The notes: generated by a model not told the origin, from the letters alone. A stretch of 64,000 bases of DNA from Paramarasmius palmivorus (GCA_037176845.1 JAYKXP010000012.1:372001-436000); one strand, 5' to 3'; counted from the stretch's first letter, positions 46,166-58,233 are shown. Program-made: numbers and translations.

Positions 46166-48465
46166 CTAATCTCGGTGCTTCACAGCACCCACTTTCTCAT
46201 CGCTATCACTACCCGCATAGCCACCCTTGATCTTAGCTTCTTCTTCGGCCCTCCTTCTCGCTCGAATCTCTGCCGCCCGTCGTGCAGAAGAAGGCCCAAG
46301 AACCCACGACGTTTCGCCCTCAAACAGGAGGTCGATATCTTCAAGTGTTTGACCGGTTGTTTCCACGTCTGAAAACACCAACCCGTCAGCAACCCGTCGA
46401 ACCTAAAAGGGAATTTGAACTCACAGAAGAAATAGGTTATTGGGACGAAAACGAAGTTCGTGCAAGCCCACACGATGTACGTTTTCCACGCGATAGAGTC
46501 AATTGCCACCGGAGTGATCATGACAACCAAGAATGTGAATAGCCAGTTTGTGGCCGTAGATAGCGCAGCTGCCTTCGCTCGGATTTGCAGGGGCGCGATT
46601 TCCGCGGGGTATAGCCAAGGGATGGCAAGCCACCCAACGGAGAAGAAGAAATTGAACAGACTGAAAGTTTGTGAGAGGAAGCAAGGCGAGTAAAAGCGCA
46701 TAGAACGTACAATAGGCAGACACTGGCAACCACTCCTTTTGCGAAGTTTTCCGTGTCTTCTGTCATGGCAGCAAGTAAGGCCATGCATATTGACATTCCG
46801 ACGGCGCCGAAGAGCATCAGCTTCCGGCGACCGAGACGCTCGATGAGAGGAATCGGTACAAGGGACGAGACAAAGTATGCAAGGCCTGTCCAGAGAGCTA
46901 AGAGTCAGCGGTGCACCGAAAAACACGGCCGAGTACCCATACCATTGAAGCCGCTGAGAAGCAGAGACCTATCTCGCGAGAGGCCGACGGACTTCTGGAA
47001 GATGACGGCTGGTGTACAAGTGAGACGCGAAGTCAACGTATAAGAATGTAAAACTTACGAGCATAATATGTAATGAGGCTGCAGAGGCGGTTTTAGCACC
47101 GCAAACCCGGCCGCGAGATGATAGCTAAACTTACTTGATTCCGCTAACTTGCTGCATCATTTGAGAGCCGCAACCAAGCAAGACACGATGAAGGAATCGC
47201 TAAGACCCCATCTCAGTACAGTGGAACTCTAGAAAGTAACGAAGACGACTGACCTGTTCACCATTCCTGAAGCAATCCTTGAACGAGCTGGTGCCGGCTG
47301 CTCTTTCAACCCTAATCGCTTCCAAGATACTCTCTAGCCGAACATCCTAGACAAGTAACACTAGTCAGTATATTTGAGATATAGAATTGCGTGATGCAAC
47401 ATACGGTAGCCTTTTCTCTAGCATCTCCCTCTAAAGTCTCCAGCATAAAGATGACCTCTCGAGCTTCTTCGACCCGGCCTTGATTAGCTAGCCAACGAGG
47501 ACTCTCGGGCAGAAAACAGACGAAAAAGATCGTGACGACTGCGAACACGACTTGAAGGGCCTAATTACTTCATTCAGTACCAGCATAATGTGGGAACTCT
47601 CAAAACGCACTAGAGGCAAACGCCACTGATACCCTGTTTCATTGTTCCGTAAGCCGTAGTCAACCCTATCGAAAGACTGGTTAGTGCCCGAAAAAGAATA
47701 AAGACAGGGCAGACGTACCAATATGCCAACATAACACCGAACTGTTTGCAAAAACGGCTCGTTAGCTTCAAGTAACGTTGCTAGAGAAACTTCCGCTCAC
47801 GATGTTGACTCCGAGTTCAATACAAACGTTCCTGCCTCGATTGTGAGACATGCTGGTCTCTGAGTGCCAAACAGGTATCGTGCTCGTCGTCATCCCATTT
47901 CCCAAACCAGCTAGAGTTGAGGAAGAGTCATGGTTGAGTAGATATTCCATGAGAGAATACGATATACTCACTAACAATCCGTCCGACGATCATTTGCGCA
48001 AGGCCATAGCTCATGAACTGAAGAATGGCACCAATGCTGAGAATAACCATTCCATAGATGATTCCTCTTCTTCGACCAAGTTTTTCACCCCAAAAGAAGA
48101 TACCGAGAGCCCCAAAAGCGCATCCAATCTCGTATATAGCAACTGTGGCGCCTTGCAAAGTCGAGTTCGTCGTTAGCGCAGGAAATTGCGCTTGGAATGG
48201 GGTACCAGTCAAAAGACCACCAAGAACTCCCTGATAGGTTACAACATCAACCAGACGAACGAGACCCAGCATGAGAACACGTACTTGATCATATCCAAAG
48301 AGCATGAACTATCCGCGAGTAATGAGCATTGTCAGCTGCTAGCTCGCGCTAGGAAGCCGAGAAAAAACTCACCCCAGACCCACACGCGATTGTAATGGCC
48401 CTCAGAAGCCACACAGCCGACACACGGTTGATAAGAAAGGTATAGGGTTGGTCAATAGGCCTCAT
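46166..48465 (-). CDS. MFS sugar transporter (copy 2)
   Basis: Many short exons join in frame from MRPIDQPYTF to a hydrophilic, basic C-terminus ending VGAVKHRD. Sugar-porter motifs are GYDQGVLGGLLTG in helix 1, EKLGRRRGI in loop 2-3, PESPRWLANQGRVEEA at the end of helix 6, QVSGINLITYYAPV in helix 7, ERLGRRKLMLFG in loop 8-9, YPAEIAPLQIRAKAAAL in helix 10-11, and VETTGQTLEDID after helix 12. This composition resembles fungal monosaccharide/quinate-type porters more than copy 1, so the two transporters are not recent duplicates. The protein has about twelve membrane helices in the plasma membrane. An upstream in-frame extension to 48609 exists, but the ATG at 48465 fits the family better. Confidence 0.9.
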
Positions 48466-49214
48466 CTTGCTGATGTGGATGCGGAGAACTTCGATACCCC
48501 ATGGCACGCCGTATTTGAAGGAAAAAGATGATCGCGGTTGAAAGAGACGGTGATTTCTCTTTTGGGAAATGCCCGAGACGGTCTCATATAACACCGTAAA
48601 TTCCCACACGTCTTCACATCAAACCATGACCTGCTCAGCTGGACATGGTGTGCATAACTGGACTCAACTTCGACAAGCCTTCCTAGTTGGTATTCATCTG
48701 TTTCTCTTAACGCTGCACTTACTGTGAGCTATTCATACCGTGGTACTTGGTGTCCTCATACATTTCGGTGGCCTTGGCAACAATAAGCTCTGATATCCAA
48801 AGCCGATGAAAACCGATCGGGATCGTGGCCATTCAGACGCCCAACCCCAACGCTCAGATCACGGCGTCAAAGATATTTTGTAGCACTTTAGGAACACCCC
48901 GTAGATTAAAAAATGCCGCGGTCACAGATACATACTCCCTATACTGACAGCTTGAACCCAGCGCTCCGAGTCGAACTTGAACGGTGTAATACCTGGCATC
49001 ATGGAACGGCTTCTGCGGATTCTTTTGCAGCAAGGTCCATTTCTTTCTACCAACATAACTTCAGGCTGAATATCGAATAGCAAACAATCTCATTCGTAGC
49101 AAAATGACCAATATATACGCCAATGTAAAACCCGACAATGACCAAAGGACAACCGTGATTACGAATAACACATTGAAACCTAAACAGTCTATACGGTAGG
49201 TGTTGGATATACAA
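48466..49214. other. Intergenic, nothing seen
   Basis: About 750 bp upstream of the second transporter gene. No supported feature besides a TATATGAG-like stretch near 48590 on the minus strand. Confidence 0.4.
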
Positions 49215-50368
49215 CTACCAAGCTGAGTATCGTGATGTCAGATAGAGATTTCTCAGAGAATCGATGTAGCACGTACCACAATGCCCACCGCTATAAGGAG
49301 ATACCACGATCAGTGACCCGTAATCTCTAATGAAGTCTAGACTTACTCGACACGAAGGTCCATTCCTGTACAAAACGAGCTGGCATCCGATGCCAGGAAA
49401 ACGGTTGGCCCTTTGTATTCCCAAGGTAGGCTTACCCTCTCCAAAGGATTATCGTCAGCCCAGCGTTTCTCAAGCTCGGGCTTCTTTGCTAATAACATCT
49501 CTGTCATCGCAGTCTTGATATATCCGGGACTTATCGTGTTCACCCTAATACCTTTAGGGGCCCATTCTGCCGACACAGAACGACACATTTGAATGACAGC
49601 GGCTTTAGAAGAGTTGCTGAATAACGATGTCAACGCAAAGAAGGAGCCCAATAAAGCAGACACGTACTAAGCCGTGCAGTTCAATCCTCGATTTGCTATG
49701 GAACCACTCATCGATGCGATAAGAATGATTGATCCTCCAAGACCGTGCCTTAACATGACTCTTGCGACGGCTTGTGTGGTGATGAATGACCCAACGACAT
49801 TGACGTCCATGATTCTCTTCATATCTTCGGCCTTGTAGTCGATCGCGGGACATTCTTGCTGTACTGCAGGAACACAAGTCAGCGTGCGGTCTTTGACACT
49901 GATACTACCGACACTCACTTCCTGCAGCGGCTACTAGCACTCGAATCTTCTCGGGGGCCTCCTTCTCGACTTCTGCCATAACTTGCTCAACCTGCTCCGG
50001 TTTCGTGATGTCCACCTGTTTGTACGCCACCGTAAGGTTGGCGATGCGTGCCTTCACGACCAATGCTTCCCATTCCTTTTGAGAAGGTTCTGGCAAGATG
50101 TCGAGACAGTATACATGAGAGCCCGCTTCCAACAACGCCGCCGCAAGGGTGATACCCAATCCGCGGGCACCTCCAGTCACTATTCAACGTCTTGTTAGCC
50201 ACACAAGAAACATCAACTTATAAAAGGCCTACCTATTGATGTGCGATTTGCGAGTGAAAAGAGCTGGGCGACGGTGGGATCATCCAACGTCGCTGCAGCT
50301 TCTTTAGAAGGCGGGGGTGGCAGAACGACGCCGTTGACAGTTGGGGTAGTACTTTCTGCCAAAGTCAT
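49215..50368 (-). CDS. Short-chain dehydrogenase/reductase
   Basis: Six exons (50233-50368, 49919-50179, 49668-49863, 49347-49616, 49277-49290, 49215-49222) give 294 residues. The Rossmann motif TGGARGLG is at 47-54, the acidic residue after strand 2 (CLDILPEP) hints at coenzyme choice, and VNVVGSF follows. The catalytic Y-N-S-S-K (Tyr198, Lys202) spans an intron. The end GGHCAW is the classical SDR C-terminus and is built from terminal exons of 14 and 8 nt. The N-terminus has a Pro-rich extension (VVLPPPPSK). The nearest types by eye are fungal sorbose/mannitol or sugar-alcohol dehydrogenases; the substrate is open. It is cytosolic and NAD(P)-dependent. Confidence 0.92.
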
Positions 50369-51470
50369 GATACTGGAATGTGGGTTTGAAATGCATCCAT
50401 CATGTGCATGGGGCTCGTTTTATCCATCTACACGAGCCATGAAAGAGCCTTCCGGAATGACGGATGTTGGATTGCCGTATTTTTGGAGAGAAGCGGCCTT
50501 ATCTTTGTGGCCGAGCGGCGTTATGTCAATTTCCACGAGTCCGACTACCGCTCCTCTTCCAGCGCTATGCAAAAGAATCGGAACATACCAGGTAAATAGA
50601 TATTGCAACTCTTCGAGTCTTCGACAAGCCAAAAAAGTCTTCATCAATACGATGACCGTTCACCCCTCCATCCAATGATCAAGTCAACCACGCGGAACGT
50701 GCATTTTCGGTCACAGGGATGTCAGCAAGTTGCTAACTGTCGTGAGCTGTCGTGAAGCTCGCACAGACTTCTGTGAAGAAGAAGCATTGCTGTCCGCGAA
50801 TCCGACGCGTGTAAGATCTGAGAATTCGAATGATTGATTTAATTATCAATTTTTGGTGGCCTGCTTACTGTGCTTGATACGGACCTCAAAATAGATGGAA
50901 ATGCACGTTTGAGGGCTTCCCATGCCCATTTTTTCTCACTAAAGCACGAAAGAGACACCACGAAGTTAGAGACCTTCCTTGGAAATTGGGATGGACGTTT
51001 CGGGCCAAGGGCCCTGGCGTGGCTGTGCCATCTTCCAGGCGCCAATTTTTGGACGATACGCAAAAGTAGCAGGCAGCAACCTTCCCCGTGGCAGCTGTGC
51101 AGTTGCTAGAGCACCCAAAGTCTGAGAGAGACATTCAAACTCACCTGCTTAATCTTGCTTTCTGAAACACAACTCCGAGACGAAACTACCGTCAATGATG
51201 AGGGAGAAAAGGGATTGCGACCCCCTTCAAGCCGTAGCTATGTATCCTGCCAGGAAAGTTGAGAATATTTAATAAAGCCCGAAGCGTAGGTATATGGATG
51301 GATGGATTACCCTGGAGGGGGAACTTCGCGACTAAGGCCAAGGTAGCAGTCTTTCGTGGAGTAGATGAGTGCCGAGAAAGCGCGCCATCACACAAAAGGG
51401 CAGGTGGTCATACCCCGGATATGACCTACCTTACCTGGAATGACTTCCCAATATCTGGAATACCCGGATA
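50369..51470. other. Intergenic, nothing firm
   Basis: About 1.1 kb upstream of the SDR gene. Only short open stretches; no domain or exon chain found. Confidence 0.4.
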
Positions 51471-51479
51471 TGGGGGTCA

Positions 51480-52420
51480 TAATGGAGGTGGCTTGCTTTA
51501 TTACCTGCTATGATACCTTGTTATTAGTCGTGAACTCATTAATTGGGTATAGCACGTTACCTGGTTATCATAACGGGTTTGAGTGTATAATGCCGGGTAA
51601 TCATAGGTGAGCACAGGTTATCAAGGTTACTACTAGTTATTGATGATATTACTGGTTACTGGAGTCATAACTACCATAACTCATCTTAACTAGTTATGAG
51701 GGGACAATAGCGGCATATAAAAAAGGATCTTTCTATCCGAGCCCTCTTTCCCCTTCTCTTACTCTTTTCGTAGCTGACTAGATTACTGACTTGTGTATTT
51801 ACATATTACATTACTGAGTTGTGGTTTTACATGTACTCGAACATACATCTATCTACGGACATCTAATCTGGGTCTACGTACATCTAATCTAAAGTTGACC
51901 ATCTCAAGAATAAATATGTAAGTAAATGTCACCATGGTGGATTGAACTTCGGACCTCGACGGCTTACCAACGTAGACCAAAAGTCCGGTGCACTAACCAC
52001 TGGGCCAAAGCATCATTTACATTTCCACAAACTCAATACAATATATATACCCCCGCCTCTCCAATATCTTAAGATATATTCTTGAGGCTCCAATGATTGT
52101 AGTTGTGTTCTTCCACTATTGTAGGTCGTTCAATTAACATTATTTGTGATTTTACAGCTACTCCAACAGCAAGAAAATAATGTCAGATAACTGGTTATAA
52201 CAGATTAGGGAAAGTTATCACTGGGTTATAACTTTACGGTAACCTGTGATAGCAAGTTAGGGAAAGCTATTGCCGTGTTATAACTTTATGGTAACTTGTA
52301 AGTATCAGATATTGAAAGACATGATATTTATTACTGGTTATGACTAGTTAAACAAAGTTCTATCTAAGATATTACTTACCGTAATTGGCAGTGACAGGTT
52401 TCACGAGGTATATCTGCCTA
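51480..52420. repeat. AT-rich repetitive region with GTTATAAC-type motifs
   Basis: Many short copies of GGTTAT, TAGTTATGA, GTTATAACTTTA and similar words occur in both orientations. Two diverged direct copies of a 52-bp unit start at TTAGGGAAAG (52205 and 52257). A TATA-like ATATAAAAAAGG at 51716 is followed by a pyrimidine-rich stretch, as often seen in retroelement LTRs. No element-encoded protein and no second LTR are present. It may be a solo LTR, a short nonautonomous element or several nested ones. Confidence 0.5.
51931..52014 (-). repeat. tRNA-like sequence with A and B boxes (SINE head or tRNA relic)
   Basis: On the minus strand TGGCCCAGTGG (A box, plus 51997-52007) and AGTTCAATCC (B box, plus 51939-51948) are spaced like a Pol III promoter. 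A stem CGGAC/GTCCG encloses a TTTTGG loop and a possible intron. A normal T stem and acceptor stem cannot be formed, so it is not an intact tRNA gene. The flanks carry a 7-bp inverted repeat (GTAAATG and CATTTAC). Confidence 0.55.
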
Positions 52421-52839
52421 TAACTAATGATCACCACTTGACATTTTGTGTGATGGCAAAAAAGGTGAACCCCCGGGCCAGACTCGGAGCATTCACGTTG
52501 CGATCTATGACTTGAAAACGCGTCTACTTAAGACTTGGGTACCTTGGGTGCTAGGTCTCAACGAAAACGGCCTTCGTGTAGAACATGATCATGAGGCTTT
52601 GGCCAAGTTCTGAGATCTGATGTGGCTGTGTCTCTGCGTTAGAGGCCGTCATGCCGAACTTGAGCGCTTGAGCTTGAGCATTGAATGCTCCTCTCGCAGT
52701 TCGTTATTAGTCCAGATCAGACATCATAAGGTTGACAATTCATTCAATTTACATACTATTATGTCGTCCAAGTAGTAACCAGTGCCAATTCTGACACCTC
52801 TCATACCATTGCAAAATCAAACTGAATCCGAGTGCCACC

Positions 52840-54113
52840 TTAACTCAACGCCATTGAGACAGCCTTCGACTGTGGACAAACATAATTGAGAAGAAAAAAC
52901 ATGATATGAAATAAAATCCCATACAGAGAGCGGAAGTTGTCAACCATCATTTCGAAGTCATCGTCATGATCTCCACTGGTTGCCTCTCCGATGTGCCATT
53001 CGACATGGTCCCAAAAGCCGTCAGCAAGAGTAGATGTAACTTCGAAATCGTTATTCGTGACAAAAACCTGCAGCTTCCTTCCTAGCTTGGGTACCGTTAA
53101 AACAATGTCAATAATTCGGCGGTGCCACCGTTGATTCAAAATAAAAGAATATGCATTAGGGCACTCCTTGAAGATAATTGAACGTAGAGCGCGAAATTTC
53201 TGGAGGTCGATAGCTGAGATACGATGGGATAATAGATATTGAATAATCTTCGCAGGTCCGAATGCAGTCACATACCTGGCAGCCATCCCCCTTTAAAGCG
53301 AATTCGCAACTCTTCAACTGTGTTTGCCCACTCCTGATGCATGAGTCTCTGGAAAAGAGTCGTGTCATCTGGCTGGAGTGCGTAATTATCCATCCAGATA
53401 GACAGGCATGTCAACCGTGGAAAGGTGACTGTGCCGGGAGCAAGAAACCAGAGCAAAAGATCTCGGGATGAACATGAAAGTGCAAGGCGGCGAAGACGTG
53501 GCATGCAAAGTTGTTTGCGTAATGTGGGCTCCGATTCCGGGAGAGAAAGACGTATGATCATCTTCCATAACATTTTGGGCGAAGTTCCAAAACAAATGTT
53601 CAGGCACTCGAGAGTGGCACTGAATGAGTGCATTATGTCAAAGACATCGGAAATGCTACCTGGATAGTCCGGGTAGAACAACGAAAAGTTCGTGATGGAT
53701 CGAGAAAGCTGTTGTAGCAGAACGGGCCTGCAAGCAAATTCCTTCGAAGACCCACTTCCGATCGAGAAAATTTCCTTCAAGTTTCCTCCGCCTGCTTGAA
53801 TACGTGATATGATCTTTTCCTGTTCCTCAAATCCTATATTGTGGTCCTTGGACTCCCGAGGGTCAAGTGTGGTGAAGGCGATACGTTCAACAGCATTGAT
53901 CACTGTGCAATGAGGCGACGCCAACAAGGCATTGAAAGCGTGGATGGTGTGATTGCTGATAGTGACAGCTGAGAAAACAATCGAACGTGGCCTCAGATTC
54001 CATGACTTGCAGACGAGAGAACAGTTGAGGAGTGTCTGTTCGTCGTCATAGCAGTGGTCGATAACAGAATCACATAGTTCTTGAGGGATTCTGGGGCTCG
54101 TCGTCGTGCACAT
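52840..54113 (-). CDS. F-box protein, variable agaricomycete family (copy 4)
   Basis: Two exons (53276-54113 and 52840-53213) give 403 residues, the longest copy. The start MCTTTSPRIPQ leads to the F-box IPQELCDSVIDHCYDD and NCSLVCKSWNLRPR. Family blocks are ASPHCTVINAVERIAF, IQAGGGNLKEIFS, CMPRLRRLALSC, LLWFLAPGTVTFPRLTCL and, after the phase-1 intron, AIDLQKFRALRSIIFKE. Unlike its relatives it has an acidic stretch (GDHDDDFEMMVDN) and a hydrophobic C-terminal extension (GILFHIMFFLLNYV) that could be a membrane segment. It is the most diverged member of cluster 2 and probably an SCF substrate receptor. Confidence 0.85.
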
Positions 54114-54584
54114 ACCGATGAATTTACTTTTTCTGAAAGGAAGAATTAGTTCGGTGATCGATAAACTAGCGGTGACGGCGAAATTCAGCAAGTGGCGCAC
54201 CCAAAAAAAATCGATTTGAACTGGCTCAGTAATTATTCTTCAGGAACTCTATGGGTACAGCTGAAAGTGTTTAGGTCAGAATCAGAAATTATGGCTATCA
54301 TGCATGTAACCCACTATCATTCACCAAGGATCCAGAGGAGGTTTTGAGGGGCGTTTGGAAGGTAGGAAGAAAGAAGCAGGGGGCGAAGAAAAGATACCTG
54401 CAAGCCTTTATGTATAGCCATCTAACGTTGAGTCAGAAAGCGCCACAAGGATACTATTCGGGGTCTGGGATCGCCACAAGACGTAAGTATCTTATCGAAT
54501 GAGCAAGAAGGTTCTAGAACAGCGTAACGGTAGAGAACGCTGAAACATCAAGAAACAGCACTACACCTTTCCACGCGTTCTGCC

Positions 54585-55670
54585 TTACATATCCATCATT
54601 TCCTCAAATATATCCCTATCACCATGCCTTCCGATAATCCATTCAACACGATGATCCAGCCGGTGAGCAGATGAAGGTAACTCAAAATTCGGGTCTGTTA
54701 CGGAAACAGAAAGCTTCCATGCTGAACCGAGCGTCGAAACAATGTCAACGATGTTTTCGTATGCCCGCTCGTCATATGTTCCCACCTACTTGAATGTGAC
54801 TATACGTAGTGAGGCGAACTGGCCAAGATTAAGAGCTAGAATGTAGTTAGTGAGAAAGACATATCCAACCTGGGTACACAGACGAACCTGGAAGATTACA
54901 ATATCTGAAGCGAAAAACTAACTCCTTGACCGTCTTGGCGCACACCTGGTCGAGAAATTCCCGCACAAGATCTTGTCCAATAATCAGGTTGTCCAGCCAC
55001 AACGACAGGTATGTTAACCGAGGAAAATCGACCATCCCCGGTATAAGGAACCATGGTAATACCAATGCCCATGGACATGACAGCGTCAGGTTTCGAAGCT
55101 GCGGCATGCAGACATTTTTCGGATAGGGGTGGTGAGGACGAATCGGGAACAAGAGGCCATGTTGTTCGGTTATGTAACTGTCTCCAATACCTTTGCAAGC
55201 GCCGATAGAACTTCGAGGAGTGGAGGAGCATCGGTAGTGATCAGGATAATGCACGAAAAAGAAGTGACGGATCGGGAAAGGTGTTGTAAAATCTCTGGCC
55301 TGGCGATCAGATCTCTGGAAAAGACCATCCCGGTCGATATTTCCTTCAAATTTCCGCCCGATGACTGGACATGAACGACGAGTCGTTCGAGAGCATTAAG
55401 AAATCCATCAAAATCTGTTCCAATGTCGAAGACGGGAAGAAATGTTGTTCGCTGGACTAGAGGAATGATGGTGCAATCAGGAGAGTGAATGAGGGCGTGG
55501 AAAGGAGCAATTGTACTGTCGGATAGCTTCTGTGGAGATGAGAAAACAATTGCGCGAGCCTTTCTGAGCCATGCCCTGCAAATGAGGGAACATGCTAAAA
55601 GCGTGGGCTTATCGTCCTGACAGTGGCCAATCACCAGTTCCTCGAGCTCTTGTGGAAGCTTTGGATCCAT
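54585..55670 (-). pseudogene. F-box gene, broken tandem copy (copy 5)
   Basis: Starts normally with MDPKLPQELEELVIGHCQDD and CSLICRAWLRKAR and carries the family blocks SPDCTIIPLVQRTTF, VQSSGGNLKEIS, CMPQLRNLTLSCPWALVLPWFL and the intron after NLPG. Two breaks are visible. After VLETVT (near 55170) the frame meets TAA, while the neighbouring frame resumes with TEQHGLLFP and the conserved MPQLR block, so a small indel has occurred. In the last exon, FASLRIVTFK is followed by TAG (54786-54788) where relatives continue. The sequence after the stop still reads good family protein (YENIVDIVST, TDPNFELPSSAHRL). Decay is therefore recent. A novel intron could hide the first break but not the second. 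Confidence 0.8.
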
Positions 55671-56100
55671 AACTAAGCCTTCTGGACCTCCGGTGTATCT
55701 CAATTACCTACGAAGCATTTAGACGAACAATCAAACCGATAAGGATACGAGCAATAACTCACGAAGAAAGTAGATTTGGACCTTATTCGCCGGAGATTAT
55801 GACTAAAGAAGTCTAAGTCAGAAGAGAACCGTCGTGCAGATTTGTTGCTCGCCTATTTAAGGTTTGAGAGCTGGTGATGGGATCAGTGGATGTCCGGTAA
55901 AAGAAAGAGAAGGCGAGCCCTCGAGCACAGCCATATTTCGGTTTGGATCAAGCCCTAGTCAATCCTTTCGGTGGTATTCAAGAATCCAAGATCTTGAGAA
56001 CGGCAAGAAAGGCCAATAGTAGTGTTTGCAGTGAAAAGATGGATATCATAGTGATAAAAAAGGCACAAATACCTGAGGTTTGAAACATTAAGAAGCTGCA

Positions 56101-57241
56101 CTAGACTGGAGCAAAAACCGTGCATGATTTACGATACAGCTGCACCATCGTCTCAAACGCCAATTTTTCTTCCTCCTTTCCAATGATCCATTCGACACGA
56201 TCCAACAGCCTGGAGGCAGAATGCGGTAACTCGAAACTAGGGTCTGTCACGGTGACAACGAGCTTCGCTCCCGTGCTAGGTGTCGTTGCAACGATGTTGA
56301 CAATCTTTTCGTATGTGTTGGCGGACTGCTCGTCTGAGCGGCGAGTCTTCCCTTTGAATTTGATTGAACGAAGGGAGGTGAATCGACTGAGATCCAGAGC
56401 TAGAATACGATAAGTGACATAATCAAGCTTAAACAGATGGAAAAGACGAACCCGGAAGATTGGAGTACCTAAAGCGAATTACCAGATCCTCTACTGTCCG
56501 GGAACATAGCTGGTTGAGAAATCTCTGCACAACTTCTTCTCCGAATAAGATGTTCTTCAACCACAGAGATAGGTATGTAAGTCGGGGAAGTTCGAGGATT
56601 CCTGGGGTAAGAAACCACGGGAGTACCGTATTCTCCGAGCATCCCATGGTCAGGTTTCGGAGCTCTGGCATAGAGACCTTGTGAGAGAAGGGTGTTTGAG
56701 GATCTCTTGCCCTCCGGAGTACAAAACCGGTTGGTTCCATATACAAATTCACCGTCTGCAATGTCCTGCCGAGCAACGACAGGATCTCGAGAATGGAGGG
56801 CGGATCGTTGCCCATCATAACAATGAAAGAAAAGGAAGTGAGTGATTGGGAAAGGGTATTCAGAAGATTTGGTCTGTGGACGATTTCATGGGGGAGAACC
56901 ATCGCGGTCGATAGCTCCTTCAGGGCTCCGCCTGATGACTGTATACGGGCTATTGTTCTTTCCAAGGCGCCGAGGAAGGCATCACGCTGTCCTGCGTCCC
57001 AGCGAGGTAGGAATGCTATAGCCTGGACCAGAGGAATGATGGTGCAATGAGGAGATTCGAGAAGTAAGCTGAACTCTGCGACGGTAGTCTCTGAAAGCGT
57101 CTGCGGAGATAGGAAGAGGATAGAACGAGTCCTTGGAAGCCATGACTTGCGGACGAGAGAGCATGCAAAAAGTGTAGGCTTGTCATCCCGACAATGATCG
57201 ATAACTCGATCCCAAAGCTCTGGTGGAAGCATGGATTCCAT
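56101..57241 (-). CDS. F-box protein, variable agaricomycete family (copy 6)
   Basis: Two exons (56452-57241 and 56101-56399) give 362 residues. The start MESMLPPELWD was chosen over an upstream ATG (57292) by analogy with copies 5 and 7. The F-box is LPPELWDRVIDHCRDD with CSLVRKSWLPRTR; the usual Cys in LVCKSW is Arg here. Blocks: ESPHCTIIPLVQAIAF, IQSSGGALKELS, VSMPELRNLTMGCSEN, LPWFLTPGILELPRLTYLSLWL and, after the NLPG intron, ALDLSRFTSLRSIKFKG. The last part TDPSFELPHSASRLLDRVEWIIG is shared with copies 5 and 7. Intact and probably functional as an SCF receptor. Confidence 0.87.
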
Positions 57242-57301
57242 GGATTCACTTCCCAGCTGCCTTCGTTCCGATATCTTTTCTATAAGTCTCATCAAAAGCA
57301 A

Positions 57302-58233
57302 AAGCAGGGTGTGGTAGTACTTACTTCTCCGGTGTTTCTGGGTGTAAGGAGAAGAGCTCGCGCATGAACATGCACAGCCTCGAAAATTCTTCTCTCACGA
57401 CACCCATGTTCCCAAAGGCCCCCCTGGAAATGCGCAATGCTTAGGTTCGAGCCGGTATGTTTGTTGCTTTGGCATTGGTTCCCATTCAGCTAAGCTAGAG
57501 TGTCCTCTATCAGTCAGGTATTTCTGTCGTATCTACCAGAGGAGATCAGTGAACTGGGACATGGGTGGATCTGGGCAGACACGGACAATGTTCACAATAC
57601 AGTGCGTCTCGTCCTCTGACTTCGGGACCTCTTCTGACCAGTCCTGTAGGTACATCCTCGAAGACTATATTCAGCTACGAGGTGTTATCAAGCCTGAACT
57701 TCTTTGGCATCCGTCACAGACCCTGAAGCATTCGCTACTACGCGATCACTGAGACTAACTAGAAGTCGCAGTAATCATGTTCAGAAGAGCCAAAGAAGAG
57801 CCCGCACCTGTATTCAAGGGATTTCTTCCAGACCTAGATTGCACCACATCCGTGGATTCCGAGTCGCACCTTGGCCTGTCATTTCACGGAGATATCGCTA
57901 GTAGTTTGTAGGCGTTATGCTTGTCAACTGTCCTCGACTATCCTCCTCCAGTTACGAAAGGCCCATATGTTCGCAAGTATTACAAAGGATATATCGTCTC
58001 ATAATGTATGGCTAGCGTCGAATACAATTTATTTCCTACACTTCACGAACCATCAGCGGTCTCTGGCCCGTTCTATTACATTCGGAGTCATCTGCACCGC
58101 CAAGTATCGTAGAGGATACTGCCGCTATACTAACTCCAATATCCTTGTTATTGGGCCTGCAGAACTCATTCAGTATCGCGAGAGGCTCGGCGAGAGAATA
58201 CGAACTTTGGGTCAAGCAAAAGTATCAACCTTT
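57302..58233. other. Intergenic between F-box copies, with a duplicated gene fragment
   Basis: No complete gene. The only recognisable part is the fragment at 58088-58205 listed separately. Plus-strand open stretches here lack domains. Confidence 0.45.
58088..58205 (-). pseudogene. Relic of the 3' end of the large F-box gene at 59606-62227
   Basis: The plus strand shares TCATCTGCACC at the left and then interrupted identity (CGT-GAGG, CCTTGTT-TTGGG, TTCAGTAT, AGGCTCGG) with 59648-59780. Those bases cover the last exon and part of the last intron of the large F-box gene, in the same orientation. Several small indels separate the two, and no reading frame survives. It appears to be a degenerate partial duplicate placed 1.5 kb from its source, with one cluster-2 F-box gene in between. 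Confidence 0.55.

Noticed and set aside
51700..51960. Intact LTR followed by a primer-binding site
   Set aside because: The TGG-containing stretch after the LTR-like part is complementary to a T-arm sequence without a 3' acceptor stem, and no second LTR or polyprotein is present.
51931..52014. Functional tRNA gene
   Set aside because: A and B boxes are present, but no T stem or normal-length acceptor stem can be formed.
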